The notes under the pieces: generated by a model | What the model saw: the letters and a program-made list of their open reading frames with translations, nothing else | What the model was told of the DNA's origin: nothing | Database searches by the model: none | Origin: Leuctra nigra | Lineage: Eukaryota > Arthropoda > Insecta > Plecoptera > Leuctridae | NCBI GenBank assembly: GCA_934045905.1 | Contig: OW203769.1 | Coordinates: 13,733,705 to 13,797,704 of the forward strand | DNA: 64,000 bases | Reading direction: 5' to 3' | Part shown: positions 44,966 to 57,335 of the stretch, one piece after another | How the letters are laid out: each line of letters opens with the position of its first letter | How positions within the stretch are numbered: position 1 is the stretch's first letter | Made by a program: the position numbers and the translations under genes

Positions 44966-46425
44966 TGTAACCTGCCACTGCCTTTGACACCGAAATCTAT
45001 GAATTTATGGGCCGAAAGTTTCAATTTTGAAGTTCTATCTTTTAGAACGCGGACCGAAAAGTTAATTTAGAACAGTCAGGATGACACCACCGTAAGTATC
45101 AACCCCCACGCCTACGGTCGTTCTAAAGGGGAATATAATAAATTTACTGTTTGAAAGAATACCGAGCTTGGCTCATGCGTGGACAGCAAAATAACTTTAC
45201 TTTAAACCAGATACTCTTAATCCGAACTCTTGATGATCTCTTGATGTTACACTAGTCTTTCCAGACAAAACTCAGTTTTTGTGACAACCAGGAAAAGATG
45301 GATTGTGGAGAGTCGAAAATAAACCACTTCGTAGCCTGATGTTTGCTGACGAGTTTGATTTTATTGCTCACTTGAAACTTGAAACACTTGTGGTCGATCA
45401 CTTTACACACTCAAATTCGGTAACAACAATGAAAATATCAAATAGTTAACTCAATCGCAATACTTTCACACTTAATTTCGGTTACAACATTTAAATTATC
45501 GAATAGTTAACTCAATTGCAATTACAACTTACACTATACAAATCCGAAACGTATTATGATTTAACTACTGTTGAATTAAATTTAGCACTGCCTATCAGAT
45601 CTAGACTCCAGTATATGTCCTTTAAGAGGAGAGAGCGAGCAGAAGTCTGCCCATCGAATGGTAACCTAATTTTGATGAGCTGAAATTTATAGACTTTTGA
45701 AAAGTCGTAAAACTTGATACTAAAATTTAGTTCGAACTATGTCACAGCTTGGCGCCACAAATCAAGCTCTCAAACCTCTTGACCAATCCGGTGATGCCGG
45801 TAAATACAGTCACCTACTATGTTGGCCTTGGGCTGACATAGGAGAAAACCCTGATTTGAAGTACAGTTTTAAAAATTAAATTTGATTCTTAGTAAATATA
45901 TTATTGATTATTTATCAATTACAATCTTTAACATTGACAATTCTTGCGGATTAAACTAGACTACACAATATAGAAAACAGTAAATTTGCTGTATTAAAAA
46001 CCTAGACTTCCAAACTGTCAAATGGTTTTGCTTTGAACTCCTCATAATGTATCTTATGAACATAACATACCCAATTGCTCCAATAAAATGAAATATACAT
46101 TTCCTCTTAAGTTCACAAAACTTGTTACCATGATTTAATCATTTGTTTTACCTGTAATTATTATCCATCCTCAATCATCAATTCAAGTAGGTATGTGATA
46201 AACATTATACTGATTAAAACTTGCTTCTAACTAAAGAATTTTGTAATTAACATTAATATTCAATTATTTGAGGTGTCAATTCAATTAGCATTTAAGATTA
46301 TAAGAAAAGTTTAAAGACTTACTGAAATTAGTAGCAGAAATTAAAGGTCCTATTTCAACAAATTATCTTGAGTTCCACTTGCAATATTTCATGTTTATGA
46401 AGTCATGTTTATGAAGTTGTTTACA
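44966..46425 (-). repeat. 5' LTR of the large Gypsy element
   Basis: 1460 bp, same length as the left copy and no difference noticed by eye. The outer flank ACAT (46426-46429) matches that of the left LTR. The LTR should contain the promoter and poly(A) signal, but I did not pin them down. Confidence 0.92.
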
Positions 46426-46429
46426 ACAT

Positions 46430-47284
46430 CTCATGCAAACAATGAACTGAAGCGTACCTATGTAGTAGATACGTTTCATTAATATGAGTATCAGCGCCTT
46501 TGGCTGGTGATCTAATCATTCTTTACAGCATATTCCCAAGATCTTGTAGACTAACAATTCTCATAATATGATGGTCTACATACCTACAAGGTTTACCGTT
46601 TGGTGATCGAAAGTACCTATAGAGAGCGTTTTCATACAGTCAATTTTCCAATGTGTTTGCAACATAATTTTAACGTACCTAACTTAATAAATTCACAACA
46701 CAAACATAATGTAGCACAAGGAAAAACAATATTTTGGATTGGAGAGGAAAGGGAAAAAAGAAGTGAAATGCCAAAATGTTAATGAATATTACTTTAATAA
46801 AGTTCTAAATTATTATTATCGATACAAAGTCGGTACAAAATTAAAATATTTACATTACAAACTACTTCTTTTGCCAGCAGAAGTTGTATAACAGTACCTA
46901 TTCGAGTGCATGATTATGATATGATGATAATAATGACAAAAGTAAAATCATTTGAAACCTGAGCAATTGATAAACAACATACAAGTATTTAGGAGTCTAT
47001 CAAAAACCTATTGTAATAAACATTTTCTCCCTCCGGGAACGGAGTCGTTAATAACCCATGCATGACCGGAGTGAAATGAAATGTGTAAGGCACTCTGTAC
47101 AAATACAGGTACGGAATGGCGCAACTCTCGATCCAACTCTGGCGCTCTTACAAACTAAGTCGCGGCACAGACGATGACTTTCTTGAACACAATATCGTAC
47201 TGGATAAGCCGCTCATCACAAGCGAAACAATAATGAAACAAATACTTGATATTACGCTAGTCAGTCTCGACCGGGAGTGGCGGG
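46430..47284. other. Polo 3' flank / 3' UTR
   Basis: This lies between the polo stop codon and the Gypsy element. On the minus strand an ATTAAA (about 46790) is the best poly(A)-signal candidate, and no AATAAA was seen. Nothing else was recognised. Confidence 0.45.
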
Positions 47285-47479
47285 CTATTCGGGCGGCGGC
47301 ATGATCATGCCCTTGATCTTGTCGTAGCTGTACTGGATGGCGGCGTCGAGGCGCGGGCAGCAGCCGTTCTCGATCACGTTGGCGAAGCGGAAGGTGCGGA
47401 GCGCCTTGTCCAGGTCGATGAACGTCACCGCCTTCATCAGCGGACACAGGATGATCTTCGTGTGGTCGGTGAAGTTGAT
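47285..47479 (-). CDS. polo: polo exon: end of polo box 2 and stop
   Basis: 65 codons including stop TAG (47285-47287). Acceptor CCGCAG|ATC. It contains [20 protein letters not shown] with the His and Lys that clamp the phosphate of the docking peptide, and ends MIMPPPE. Confidence 0.94.
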   Translation of the reverse strand: MNFTDHTKIILCPLMKAVTFIDLDKALRTFRFANVIENGCCPRLDAAIQYSYDKIKGMIMPPPE

Positions 47480-50400
47480 CTGCGGGAGAGGAGAGCGGGT
47501 TAGTTCGCTGCTTGTGCGCACGTTGCGAGGACACACCAATGCGCACGAGAGTGGTTATCAAGTTAGAATCCAGTGATGTCAAACGTATTGGGAGTTGTTA
47601 AGGAGGTGCAAGCGCGAGTGATTTTGCCACTTGGATGCTTTTTAGGATACGATTGGAGACAAAATGGGTTGACGAAATGATTTGAAATATTAATCGTGAT
47701 TAGATAAAAGACAACCTTAGAGTTATCACTTGGTATGTAGGTACATACATTCTTAAATTTTTGCTTTGTTAATTAGTAATGCAATTAATAATTAGTTGAC
47801 TTTTGGTAAAAAAATTGTACATTTTCTTGTCTCAATGGGTGCGTTGTATTTAAGAAATTTGCTAAGTGATAGGATAGTATGCAAAATGCATATTTATTTT
47901 AAATGATCAGATCATATGGAACCATAGATATAAATTTGTTTTGAGATCCCCTGATTCCAAAAATATAGGTTTCATTTAGCATATTTTGCATATTTGGGCC
48001 TTTTTGGTGAAAAACAGCATATTTCAGCATTTTCGTTAATATTTTAAGTCATTTTGTCACTATTTTCTGCATATATCAGTACTTTTCGGCATGTTAATTT
48101 TATTAGTTTTTTGAAATGTTGAACATCTCAATTGGCAAAAGAAATGTCAACCATTCTACTTGGTTTCCAGGCGCGTAGGAAGGGGGGGGGGGGGGGAGAG
48201 AAATGGGGGGAAAATCCCCCCCTCTGATTCAATTCCCCTCCCTATATTATTGTTCTTATACATGTGTCAAGAAAAAAATTTGCTTAAAAAGTGTTAAAAT
48301 CGCGGAAATGCACCAAATTGATGTCTGAATTTAAAAAAAATTCCAGGGCTGTACGCCCCGGACCCGCATTTTGCTGGGGGACCCTCCCCCCAGACCCCAC
48401 TTGTCTTCGTAAACACTAGTATCTCCAGCTCAAGTTATTTTACAATATTAGGAAAACGCTCTGTGAAACGCGTTGATGAGCGAGCACGGATACACGCATC
48501 ACCTCGAACCGAAATTATGTCTATCGAATGTCATTAAAAGCCAACAATTCTTTAGTTTCGTCACAGACTTGTATAAAAATCACCAAAATCTCCAAAAATA
48601 TTGGTGCCAATCCTTGCTAAGTTTTAAGTTGATCGATTAAACCTTTATGATTGAACGGTTCCTTGTTAATTTTCGAAAATCACAGGATCTCGTTCAAAAA
48701 ATATACCTGGGACCACCCATATGATATGATATGTAGTGTGTGTACACAATATCAGATCAATCTGTTGAACGGTCATTATTAGTTTCATATGTTTAAAACT
48801 TTCTGCTCTAACTACCTTGCCTTGAACTGTAGATTCGAAGTCGCCGTGAATTTGACAGCCAACACGCAAAATGTCCCTAAAATGACAAAAACTTTTGAAA
48901 ATAACGACAGATTAGAGTGAAAATTGGCAAAAATACCATAAATGTTGGTACCAATGACCATGCGAAGTTTTTATTTGGTCGGTCAATCGGTTCCAGTTTA
49001 AATTTCAAAAAACACAGGAAAAATGGTTTCAAATTTGAACCAATTGGAGGATTTGGCTGAAATTTTTTTTGATTGGGTACAATGTTGGTTGAAATGACTT
49101 TGCTAAATTTCAAATTGATCGAACCAACCAATCGAAGGATAATTTTTATAAAATTTGAACCAATCACAGGATCTCGTTCAGAAAAGATCCCAGGGATCGC
49201 ATAGATTACGTTAGTATGTGTACAAAATTTCAGATCGATTGGTTGTGCGGTTTGACCTGGACAGTGCAGGCAAAAAAAACAAACAAACAAACAAACAAAC
49301 AAACAAAAAAAAAAAAAACACACAGAGAAAGTGCCATAAGAGTACCGTGGTGACGCTCGCTACGCTCGCTCAATTATTCCACCCCCTTGCAAATTTAGTT
49401 CCTACTAGGGATGTCGGCGGGTACCCGGGCGGTTCCGGGTAATCAATTACTCGGGTAATAAATAATAATCGCGGGTACCAACAAACAAATTTTTTTTTTT
49501 TTAAGAGTGTAGTTGAAAGACACTTGTTTACGCACAGTTATCAGCTGCATCTCAAGATGAAGCTCATCGACCTTGCTTGCTCTGGGGGGTGAGAGAGGAA
49601 TGGGGAAGGAGAGGTGAAATCATGTGTCGGGAGTAGGAAGCATGGGAAAAATGCGTCTGTTTTTTTTTTTCAGTCACACTGTAGCACAGTGAAAAAGTTG
49701 AGTCCTGGGTAGAAAGGTGCACAAATTCGTGTTTTCTTATGATTGAAGTTGTTAGTTATCAAAGAATGTTATCATGTCCTGTCCTGTTTTCTCAAATTCT
49801 TTTCTAGGACAAGCACACAGATGGCCCTGAGAGAGGGTCATTTTCTCCTCTCTCGCAGCTAAGTGCCACGTGTTTATTTACCTAAACCCCTTCCCCCTTA
49901 CCTAGCCACCCACCACCAAAAAAAAAAAAAAAATATATATTTTTTAGGGGGGTTCAATTACCCGATTCCGACCCGAATATTTATGACGGGTACCCGATTC
50001 CTGATTTTTGGACCCGCCGACATCCCTAGTTCCTACGCGCCTGAATGTTCTACAAGCAGTTGGAAAGTTTTATTGAAAATTTGAAATAATTGTTTGAAGT
50101 TACATGTATGATGTACCTAGTGACATTTTTTTAGGTACCACCCTATGTACTGTCTGTGTTAGCAGTAGTGAAGTGCATTAAATAATTTATGAATACTATT
50201 AGGATTTAATTAAAATATCAGTAGGTATGCCAGTGGATAGAGCAAAATTACAACATTGCATATTTTTGCATATTTTGCAATATTCATTGCATATTTTGCA
50301 TAATATATTGGCACTTACAACTGCATATTTTGGGATAATTTTTGTGCATACAATCCTATCTCTAGTGATAACTCTCATCTAAGTCATCTCATCTCGTCTT

Positions 50401-53400
50401 TCATCTAATCATGATAAAAATTAAAGATCAATTGGTTCACGGGATTGGTCTCCAATCGTTTCGGAAATTTCACCGTTATGCGCGGGTTTGTTGAATAACC
50501 GGCACATTAACAAGGCATGAAGCAAAAATGAGAAAGTGCTACAAATATACAATCAGACTGATCATGTGAACATCCTATCAAAGTTAAACACACTTATGAA
50601 ACAATTTTGCTATCTCAATTTGCTAAAACGGCCGAGCGCTTGTATCACCTTAAATGATTTTGGAGGTCAATTACTATTTCTTGTAATTTTAGCGAGGTAC
50701 TGATCAGTCGAGCAGTTCTAAAAAGGTGTGCAATTCCGATCTCGGTATAATCGTACCTGCAGGGTGCCGTTGGTGAGGTGCATGACGACGGCGTTGTTGG
50801 TGCGGAACCACTGGTAGAGGTATGGCATGCGGCTGAGCTTGTCGGAGTCGCGCGTCGCCACCTCGGCGCCCGCCTTCACCAGGTGCTCGTTCATGTAGCG
50901 GCGGAAGTAGGAGAGCAGCTTCATCTTCTTGTCCAGAGCCGGCGGGTAGTTGTCGTGCTGGTGGTAGTTCTCCTGGCCGTCCTTGTTGATGTAGTGCACG
51001 TTCCTGCGGGGGGACAAGACGCCTCGGGATTAGCACATCACGGTCATTCATTTACGTTGGGAAAATAGGCTACCTAGTAAGCAATATATTTCTCCCTCCT
51101 TGAGCATAAAAATGATTTCAAAATACAAAGTGCGAAGTAACAGCCATTCAGGACATTATTAAACAAACGCTTGTAGGTATAAACATTTGATCTATTATTT
51201 GTTCATGACTTTGGTTTCCAATCGTTCTCGATTGAGCAAGGTTTTGCATTGTTATATTGAAAAATCGGCGTCTATTTAACACATAGGCATATTTTGACTA
51301 GTACAGTAAACCCTCGTTAATTCGAATTCAAGGGGACCCAAAAAATCCCAGTTCGAATTATATATTTAATTTTTTTTTTTTTTTTTTTTTTTTTTTAGTA
51401 CATACACTGTATTGATTTGAATATAACGCGATGTTTCTTCATTATTTTTTGCCTTCAAAAGCTAACTCGCACTATATACGCGGTCAAATGCTTTCAAAAT
51501 CTTGAATGAAGTTTGAATATTCCCGCCTAAAGTGTTCCAGGGTAGGCAAACCTGTATACTAAAGAGACTAGACCTACACTTCCCCCACCCCAACACAACA
51601 GAGAGCAGTTTGACTACTCTCTTTGTAACGTGATGCCATTGGAAACATTGGAAATGTGTAGTTTGAGTTTGTTTTTTCGAAGTTTGTTCGCGATTATTTT
51701 GTCAATCCTTTTGCAAAGTTCGAATTAAAACAACTGTATGCAAGTTATAACATGGGCTGGGACCAAAATTCAGTTCGAATTTCGAAATAACCTAAAATTC
51801 GATTTATCAAAATTATTTAACATTGTAAAGCCTATACTGAACACTGGGACCATCCACCTAGTTCGAATTTACCCCTAAATTCGAATTATTGAAGTTCGAA
51901 ATAATGAGGGTTTACTGTATAACTAGCCATACTTATAGGTTGCAATTCTGCAGTTTGACGAGGATATCTTGCCAGTTCAAGTTTTCCTCCCATGTATTAA
52001 AAAACTCAATGACAAATTATAAAAACTTGTGAAAGTTATGGAAGTTTTAATGATTCCTAGGAAGTCTACACTTTCAATCTCAAAATCCCAATTTCCAAGC
52101 TCGTTTTTATCTTTAAAAATCACATGCCAATGCGTTAACCGTTAAGGCATGAAGCAAAAATAAAAATAATACTGTACAACTCCATCTACAATCAGTCTGA
52201 TCATGAACATCCTATCAGAGATACACCCAATGAAACATTTGATCTCTCTCAATTTGCTCCAACTGCCCAACGTATCACCTTTCAATTAGTATTAAGAGGG
52301 CTTGGTAGTGAGCGTGGCCTTGACGAGTTTTTTAATCGATTTATTATCAATATCTTTTACCAATGTAATTGTTAACAAAATAGGGCTATGTACGCATATT
52401 CAGAACAGTTCAATGAAAATAGTTCCATAGCTTTGTAATGGTTTATTAGATTTACTTTGTCCTACAGATGTTTAGTACCCGAAAATTAGTAAAATTTTGG
52501 CACTAAACATCTGTTGGACAAAGTAAAACTAATAACTTATTCCAAACTATGATTTTATTTTCATTGAACAGAGCCCTATTTTGTTAACAATTGCATTGGT
52601 AAAAGATATTGATAAAAATCGATGAAAAAACTCTTCAAGGTCAAACTCACTACCCAGCCGTCTTAACAATGGAATCCTGTTTTAAATTGCCACAGTCCTG
52701 CGCTCTGGTCGGCGCGAGACTCACTTGTTGTCGGCGAGCAGCACCATCTTGGTGGTGTCGTTGAACATGACGCCGACGCACTCGTCCGACAGCTGGTAGC
52801 CGAAGCCGTACTTGTCCGAGTAGTCCACCCACTTGGAGATCCACACAATGGGCTGGGCGGCGGGGTCGGTGCACTCGTCTGCAACGCAACGCGGCCGTCA
52901 GTGGTGCAACAACGCGGGGGCGTCCATTCAAGGACGTAAACATGAATGTGACATTACATCGGGACCACAGTGTTGGGAATGGCTACTGCTATCGGCTCAG
53001 AATGCTTTCGTAGATTTTGTAATTTGTAGGATGAATTTTACATGATGACTTTACTAGGACATATTAGTAGAGCCAGTTTTAAATGGTGATGCGCGAATTC
53101 GCGAATTGTTCTGATTGCACTATTTTCTTCTAATAAAATCCATTTCATTGTGTATAGATCCCAAATCTACCATTTTTACATCGCGAAAAAAAACGAAATC
53201 CAACCCTGATCGCGATATTCAACATTTTCCGCGAAATTACCACGAAATAAAGGTTTTCTATTAAAATTACTGCTATTATCCCCCTAACAGGTCACACAAC
53301 AACAAACGAAACCAGTTTCTTTCCATGTGCTACTCAATCAACCCCCTCCCCCTCGCCAGACACTTTGCTACCCACCCTCAAAGTGAACCAGACCAGTCTA

Positions 53401-56400
53401 ACCAGTTGATGATGCCTCCAGGCTGCTTTGTTTTGCGCCCCCATCTGTTCAAGGTCGACCAGTTTTCCCAACCCCCCCCCCCCCCTTCCACCCTCAACCA
53501 GTCGCAACTATTCAGAAGGATATTTTGGAACAATTACTGCACTGAAAATTGTTGGATTGGGAAAGAAAATGTCTTGTCAAACTATACATTTTGCGTCATG
53601 AAATTTTAAATATTATGTATCATCAACACATAGAAAATGTGGGTTGGGGAAAAGACAGTACAGAGCATTAAAGACGCCATTCTAGACAAGCCTATTTCAG
53701 TGCTAATAGTGCATGACCAATCCATTCCAATCCCTACTCCAAAGTGGCATACATGTTTTTCATCAAATTATGGTTTCTGGGGGCTATAACAATGTGTTTT
53801 ATAACCAATTTAATATCACCACAAAATCGCGAAATCCCTCTTCCAGAAAAAACACAAAAAACGAACTTGATGATTTTAAAAACGAATTTTAAGAAATAAA
53901 ATCACCATTTAAAACTGGCTCTACATATTAGTTTTAAATTAAATCAGTAATAATTCCACCTGAAATTTAAATATATTGACAATATATTGATATACCTAAT
54001 CAGGGTTCACAGTCAACACTTCAGTTTTTATAGGACATTTTAGCCTAAAATAAAGGATTTTGTTTCAGAATATAGATAATACCTATAGGATATAGGTATA
54101 TGACATATTTCCTACTGGTTTTAGGAAAAGCATGGCTTCGCCTGCAAATTACAATTGATAAATATAAATTCTCATCTATGTACTACAATTATTGAAGTTT
54201 TATTCTTTCTTTCTCACATACCTATCTCGAACACAGCCTATGCCAGGGGCCGGCAACCTTTTTTGGTGAAGGAGCCAATTTCCCAAAAAATAATTAATTA
54301 GATTATAATGGGGGCCGCAGTAGAGACAATCAAATATAATACACCGAAAATAATAAATTGAATTACAGTTTATTTTGATATTGCGTTTTTTTTAAATTTC
54401 AACAATTTAAAAGTGATTCTGGGACTCTGGAATGAACAAAGTGAATCAAATAACCTTCCAATTGTTGCCCCGCAGGGCGGTTTTTCATATGTCAGCAATT
54501 TGAAAGTGATTCTGGGACTCAAAAATGAACAAACTGAATCAAAATACCGTCCAATCGTTGCCCCGCAGGGCGTTTTTCGTTATTTAGCTATTTAAAAGTT
54601 ATTCTGAGACTCTAAAATAAACAAAATAAGAAAATATAGGACATTCAACTCCCAATTTGCTTAGAAATATAGGACAAGGCCAAAAAAATAGGAAATATAG
54701 GGCTATAATTCACTATTACCCAAAATATAGGAATTATAGTGTAACTGACTGTGAACCCTGCCTAATGAAGCGAATTACAATTTACGACATCCAAAATGTA
54801 GTAAAAAAAGATGTTTACCCATTGTCCCAAAAGTAATGAATAATGAATACAAAACTTATGAACTCTGCAAAACTTTCAATGAAATTCACACTGAAAATTG
54901 AAATTGAAACTGAAATAAACACATTGACCGGCCACTGGAGCATGTATGACTTGTATTGTATTCGTAAGCTGTGAAATAATAAATAAATACCTACTGAACC
55001 TTTTCAGATTGGGTTCGAGATTCGGATTCAAAATCCTGGATTCGAGCACCCCTAAAACTATCGGTCTCTATATTTTCACTTCGACTGGTCACAATCAAAC
55101 TCTTACGGACGTTTTCTTAATCCCAGCCCGAGAAAAGACAGTAGTTACCTCCGAAGTGTGTCTGGGTGGGCGCCTTGCGCTTGCGGTGCACGACGGCGCT
55201 CAGCTGGGTAAGCAGCAGCTTGAGGTGATGGCGGTAGTGCTCCTCGAGCGCAGTCTTGGGCAGGCGGCCGTGAGCGACGGCCACGCTCAGGCGCGGCTGC
55301 CGGTTCGGGCTCGGGGTGTTGTTGTCCTCTGTCGAACACAAGTCAAGGCCCGTCTCATACACAGTAGGTACACACACAAGGACAATCAATAGCTCGGTAA
55401 TTCTCAATACTGTGACCGCCACGTAGAAGGTAGATAATGTTGAAGCGACTCAAGCTTTTTCTTTGTGAAGCGTGAACTATTAATTAAAAAATATTGCTCT
55501 TCTGAAAGTTATGAGCGGTTTGGATAACTTCTGAATATTTCAAATTTCGTGATTGAACAATATTATTTGGAAACGGCTCACAACTTTTGGATCAACGTTT
55601 TAAAAAGTATACGCGGCAACGTGAGCGAGAATGGAACGCCGACTCACCATTCTTCTCGTGCAGCGGCTTCCTGAGCATCGGCTTGGCCTCGGGGTAGGAC
55701 TTGAGCGCAGGCCGGGCCTTCTCGACGGTGTCGAAGCGTGGCGGCATCGTCAGGCACGACACGGGCAGCTCGCGCGGGTGGTAGCCTGCACACAACGTCA
55801 CGTCAGTTATATGGCACATTCACAATAATAACAAATTTCAAATATGTCAGCACTAAATGCCAGATAAAGCCACACATATCTTTTGAACAAAAAGATTTTG
55901 TGTTGATACACCTACCTAAACATCCACCATTTGTAATTCAAATTTAAAGTAGAATGGTTTGAAGATGTTCAATAAATTACATTGTACCTCTACACCTCTT
56001 GTTACTGAAAAGAATTTGATGCATCATTCAACAGATCTACAATTTAAGAGTTAGGTACCTAGTACCTACACAGAAAATTAACTCTGATTTTAGTCTTTCG
56101 CCTTGGATTGTGAAGTCACTGGTATCTTTGCCAAGGTTCTATGAAATTATGAAACCCCCTCAAAAAATACAAAACAATATTCTCCTATTATACATTTTGC
56201 ACAAAAATAAACTTAGACGTTGGCCATTCAATCGACCGCTACTTACCGCTGGTGAAGAACTCGTGGACGAGGGCCTGCTTGACGGTGGGCCGCTTGGCGG
56301 GGTCACTCTGCAGCATCTGGCAGATGAGCTGCGAGGCGGCGTGGCTGACGTGTGCGGTGCTGGGGATGCGGTACTCGCAGCGCTTGATGCGCGAGTATGT

Positions 56401-56548
56401 CTCCTTGAGCGTGCTCGTCTCGAAGGGCGGCTTGCCCACCAGCAGCGTGTAGAGGATGCAGCCGACCGACCACATGTCCACCTCGAAGCTGTGCCCCGAC
56501 TTGGTCAGGATCTCGGGGGCGATGTAGTTGGGCGTGCCACACAGGGTC
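47285..56548 (-). CDS. polo: Polo-like kinase (PLK1/Polo), last six exons
   Basis: Six exons join with consistent phases: 56248-ish to 56548 (56247-56548), 55648-55785, 55149-55328, 52725-52878, 50757-51003, 47285-47479. They total 1216 nt, about 404 residues, matching PLK1 from the activation loop to its end. The kinase part has [12 protein letters not shown] with the T-loop Thr that is phosphorylated on activation, then DMWSVGC and the C-lobe. The linker holds RKPLHEKN, a destruction-box pattern (RxxLxxxN) at the place PLK1 has one. The two polo boxes keep the phosphopeptide-binding Trp ([10 protein letters not shown]) and the His/Lys pair (DHTK). The kinase drives mitotic entry, centrosome maturation and cytokinesis. 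The N-lobe exons (about 200 residues) must lie right of the window, beyond the retrotransposon that sits in this intron. Confidence 0.95.
48168..50043. mobile_element. Nested element B with ends CAGGCGCGTAGGAA
   Basis: The inverted ends CAGGCGCGTAGGAA and TTCCTACGCGCCTG define it. Inside are G- and C-runs (48181-48232), degenerate direct repeats containing GGATCTCGTTCA (about 48687 and 49170), and an (AAAC)n tract at 49277-49305. No clear target duplication was seen. Confidence 0.6.
49406..50028. mobile_element. hAT element C nested in element B
   Basis: Ends TAGGGATGTCGGCGGGT and ACCCGCCGACATCCCTA are flanked by an exact 8-bp duplication, GTTCCTAC (49398-49405 and 50029-50036). The target is the right terminus of element B. 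Confidence 0.93.
50757..51003 (-). CDS. polo: polo exon: inter-polo-box region
   Basis: 247 nt, acceptor CGCAG|GAA and donor CAG|GTACG. It encodes [14 protein letters not shown] through [12 protein letters not shown] to [18 protein letters not shown], the end of polo box 1 and the start of polo box 2. Confidence 0.94.
51180..52285. mobile_element. Degenerate TTAA-family MITE split by a TA MITE
   Basis: Flanking halves resemble 50440-50650 and 8480-8680 (AATCAGTCTGATCA, GGCATGAAGCAAAAAT). The copy is interrupted by the TA-flanked element at 51304-51917. Confidence 0.5.
51304..51917. mobile_element. pogo/mariner-type MITE
   Basis: Ends CAGTAAACCCTCGTTAATTC and AATGAGGGTTTACTG with TA on both sides (51302-51303 and 51918-51919). 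TTCGAATT motifs repeat internally and there is a T-run at 51370-51396. Confidence 0.88.
52296..52662. mobile_element. Palindromic TTAA MITE, copy 2
   Basis: Flanked by TTAA (52292-52295 and 52663-52666). Same family as 12091-12468. Its right end lies about 60 bp from the donor site of the next polo exon. Confidence 0.88.
52725..52878 (-). CDS. polo: polo exon: polo box 1
   Basis: 154 nt between a CAG acceptor and a GTGAGT donor. It encodes [20 protein letters not shown] and continues with [15 protein letters not shown] to LLADN. It includes the Trp that binds the phosphopeptide. Confidence 0.94.
53068..53933. mobile_element. Non-autonomous hAT element in a polo intron
   Basis: Ends TAGAGCCAGTTTTAAATGG and CCATTTAAAACTGGCTCTA with an exact 8-bp duplication, CATATTAG (53060-53067 and 53934-53941). 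866 bp with a C-run at 53474-53486. No ORF of note. Confidence 0.93.
54244..54610. mobile_element. Partial hAT copy related to 7276-7723
   Basis: The left end CAGGGGCCGGCAACC and the three internal sub-repeats with CCCGCAGGGCG match the 7276 element. The right terminus is missing. Confidence 0.7.
54611..55148. other. polo intron, nothing further identified
   Basis: AT-rich, with no element ends recognised. Confidence 0.5.
55149..55328 (-). CDS. polo: polo exon: linker and start of the polo-box domain
   Basis: 180 nt, acceptor GACAG|AGG and donor GAG|GTAACT. It encodes [20 protein letters not shown] then [20 protein letters not shown], the linker and cap helix region. Confidence 0.93.
55648..55785 (-). 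CDS. polo: polo exon: linker with destruction-box-like motif
   Basis: 138 nt, acceptor GTGCAG|GCT and donor ATG|GTGAGT. It encodes [18 protein letters not shown] and ends [10 protein letters not shown], matching the RxxLxxxN degradation signal of PLK1. Confidence 0.93.
56247..56548 (-). CDS. polo: polo exon: kinase activation loop and C-lobe
   Basis: 302 nt, acceptor TTCCAG|GAC and donor GCG|GTAAGT. It encodes [40 protein letters not shown] and [17 protein letters not shown]. Confidence 0.95.
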
Positions 56549-57335
56549 CTGGAACGCGGCGACGTTGAAGGGACCGTTCATTTTTGTGACAGCATTTAGA
56601 TGTCAGGACAATCAAATCAGTTTCACGAATGGAATGGCCTCATTCAAATGCAATTGACAAATTCGCACACATCGCGTATTCTCACACAAAATTTTAGTAA
56701 AATTAATGTTTTATTTGTTGGGTAAAGCATAGAGATATATTACAGAGAGGGGTAACTACTGGTTAATGCTTGACTAATTTTGAAAGATCCTTTTTCTCCA
56801 TATTGGAGATATTTAATAATTCACTGCCACTGAAATGGAAAATTAATTCGGAAGGCAGTGAAAAAATTACTTTGAGCTGTCAAATTTTAAACTTACCTAC
56901 TAGAAACACGTTTTTAACTTGAATCAGAAGACTATTACAATATTATATCTTGTTTTTACTGTACATTTATTTGTTCTGTGTTGTTTGTTACTGTGAAGTA
57001 TGCACTGAAGGTTAGTACAAAGTAACATTCAAGTCTCTTGCCAACAACATTACAATCGAGGGGGGTGCCATTTTTAAAGTAATTTTTGAAATAATCTCCA
57101 AGATGGTGGCTGAGCATGCTCAGATCTACCCTGACAGTGTACATCGCATCATACCAAGGCTGGCTATCTACTTGCCCCTCTCTGTAAGTATATGAATCTC
57201 TATGGGTAAAGTACCCATTTCAAATTTTGCCTGCAGAAGCGCCCGGAATGACTTTCCAATGAATCATGATTCATGACAATGAAGACGAAATCAAACTACT
57301 TTATCGACCACCTAGGGCGAAACCTAGAGTAAGTA
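56549..57335. other. polo intron, unassigned
   Basis: AT-rich. No exon or element end recognised. Confidence 0.5.

Larger units (their letters stand above)
20283..46425 (-). mobile_element. Large Ty3/Gypsy LTR retrotransposon with nested insertions and a macrodomain
   Basis: Two 1460-bp direct repeats (20283-21742 and 44966-46425) both begin TGTAACC and end TTTACA on the plus strand and look identical by eye. The 4-bp sequence ACAT lies directly outside both (20279-20282 and 46426-46429), as expected for one insertion event. A tRNA-Leu primer site adjoins the right LTR and a G-rich tract adjoins the left one, so the element reads on the minus strand. Gag is at 44774-43395. Pol is at about 43394-38172 and continues at 33548-32002 across a 4.6-kb DNA transposon. 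A CR1 LINE occupies part of the 3' region. After subtracting both insertions about 17 kb remain, which is unusually long and leaves roughly 6 kb after pol unexplained. Confidence 0.82.
47602..50649. mobile_element. TTAA MITE in a polo intron holding three nested elements
   Basis: The outer MITE is flanked by TTAA (47598-47601 and 50650-50653) and is related to 8023-8684. Its halves (47602-47871 and about 50363-50649) are separated by 2.5 kb. That insertion (A) has ends GGATAGTATGCA and TGCATACAATCC and an 8-bp duplication with one mismatch (AAGTGATA/TAGTGATA). A contains element B, and B contains element C. Confidence 0.8.

Noticed and set aside
55117..56581. Several 60-150-codon ORFs in other frames around the polo exons
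   Set aside because: They overlap GC-rich polo exons, cross its splice sites and have no independent similarity.
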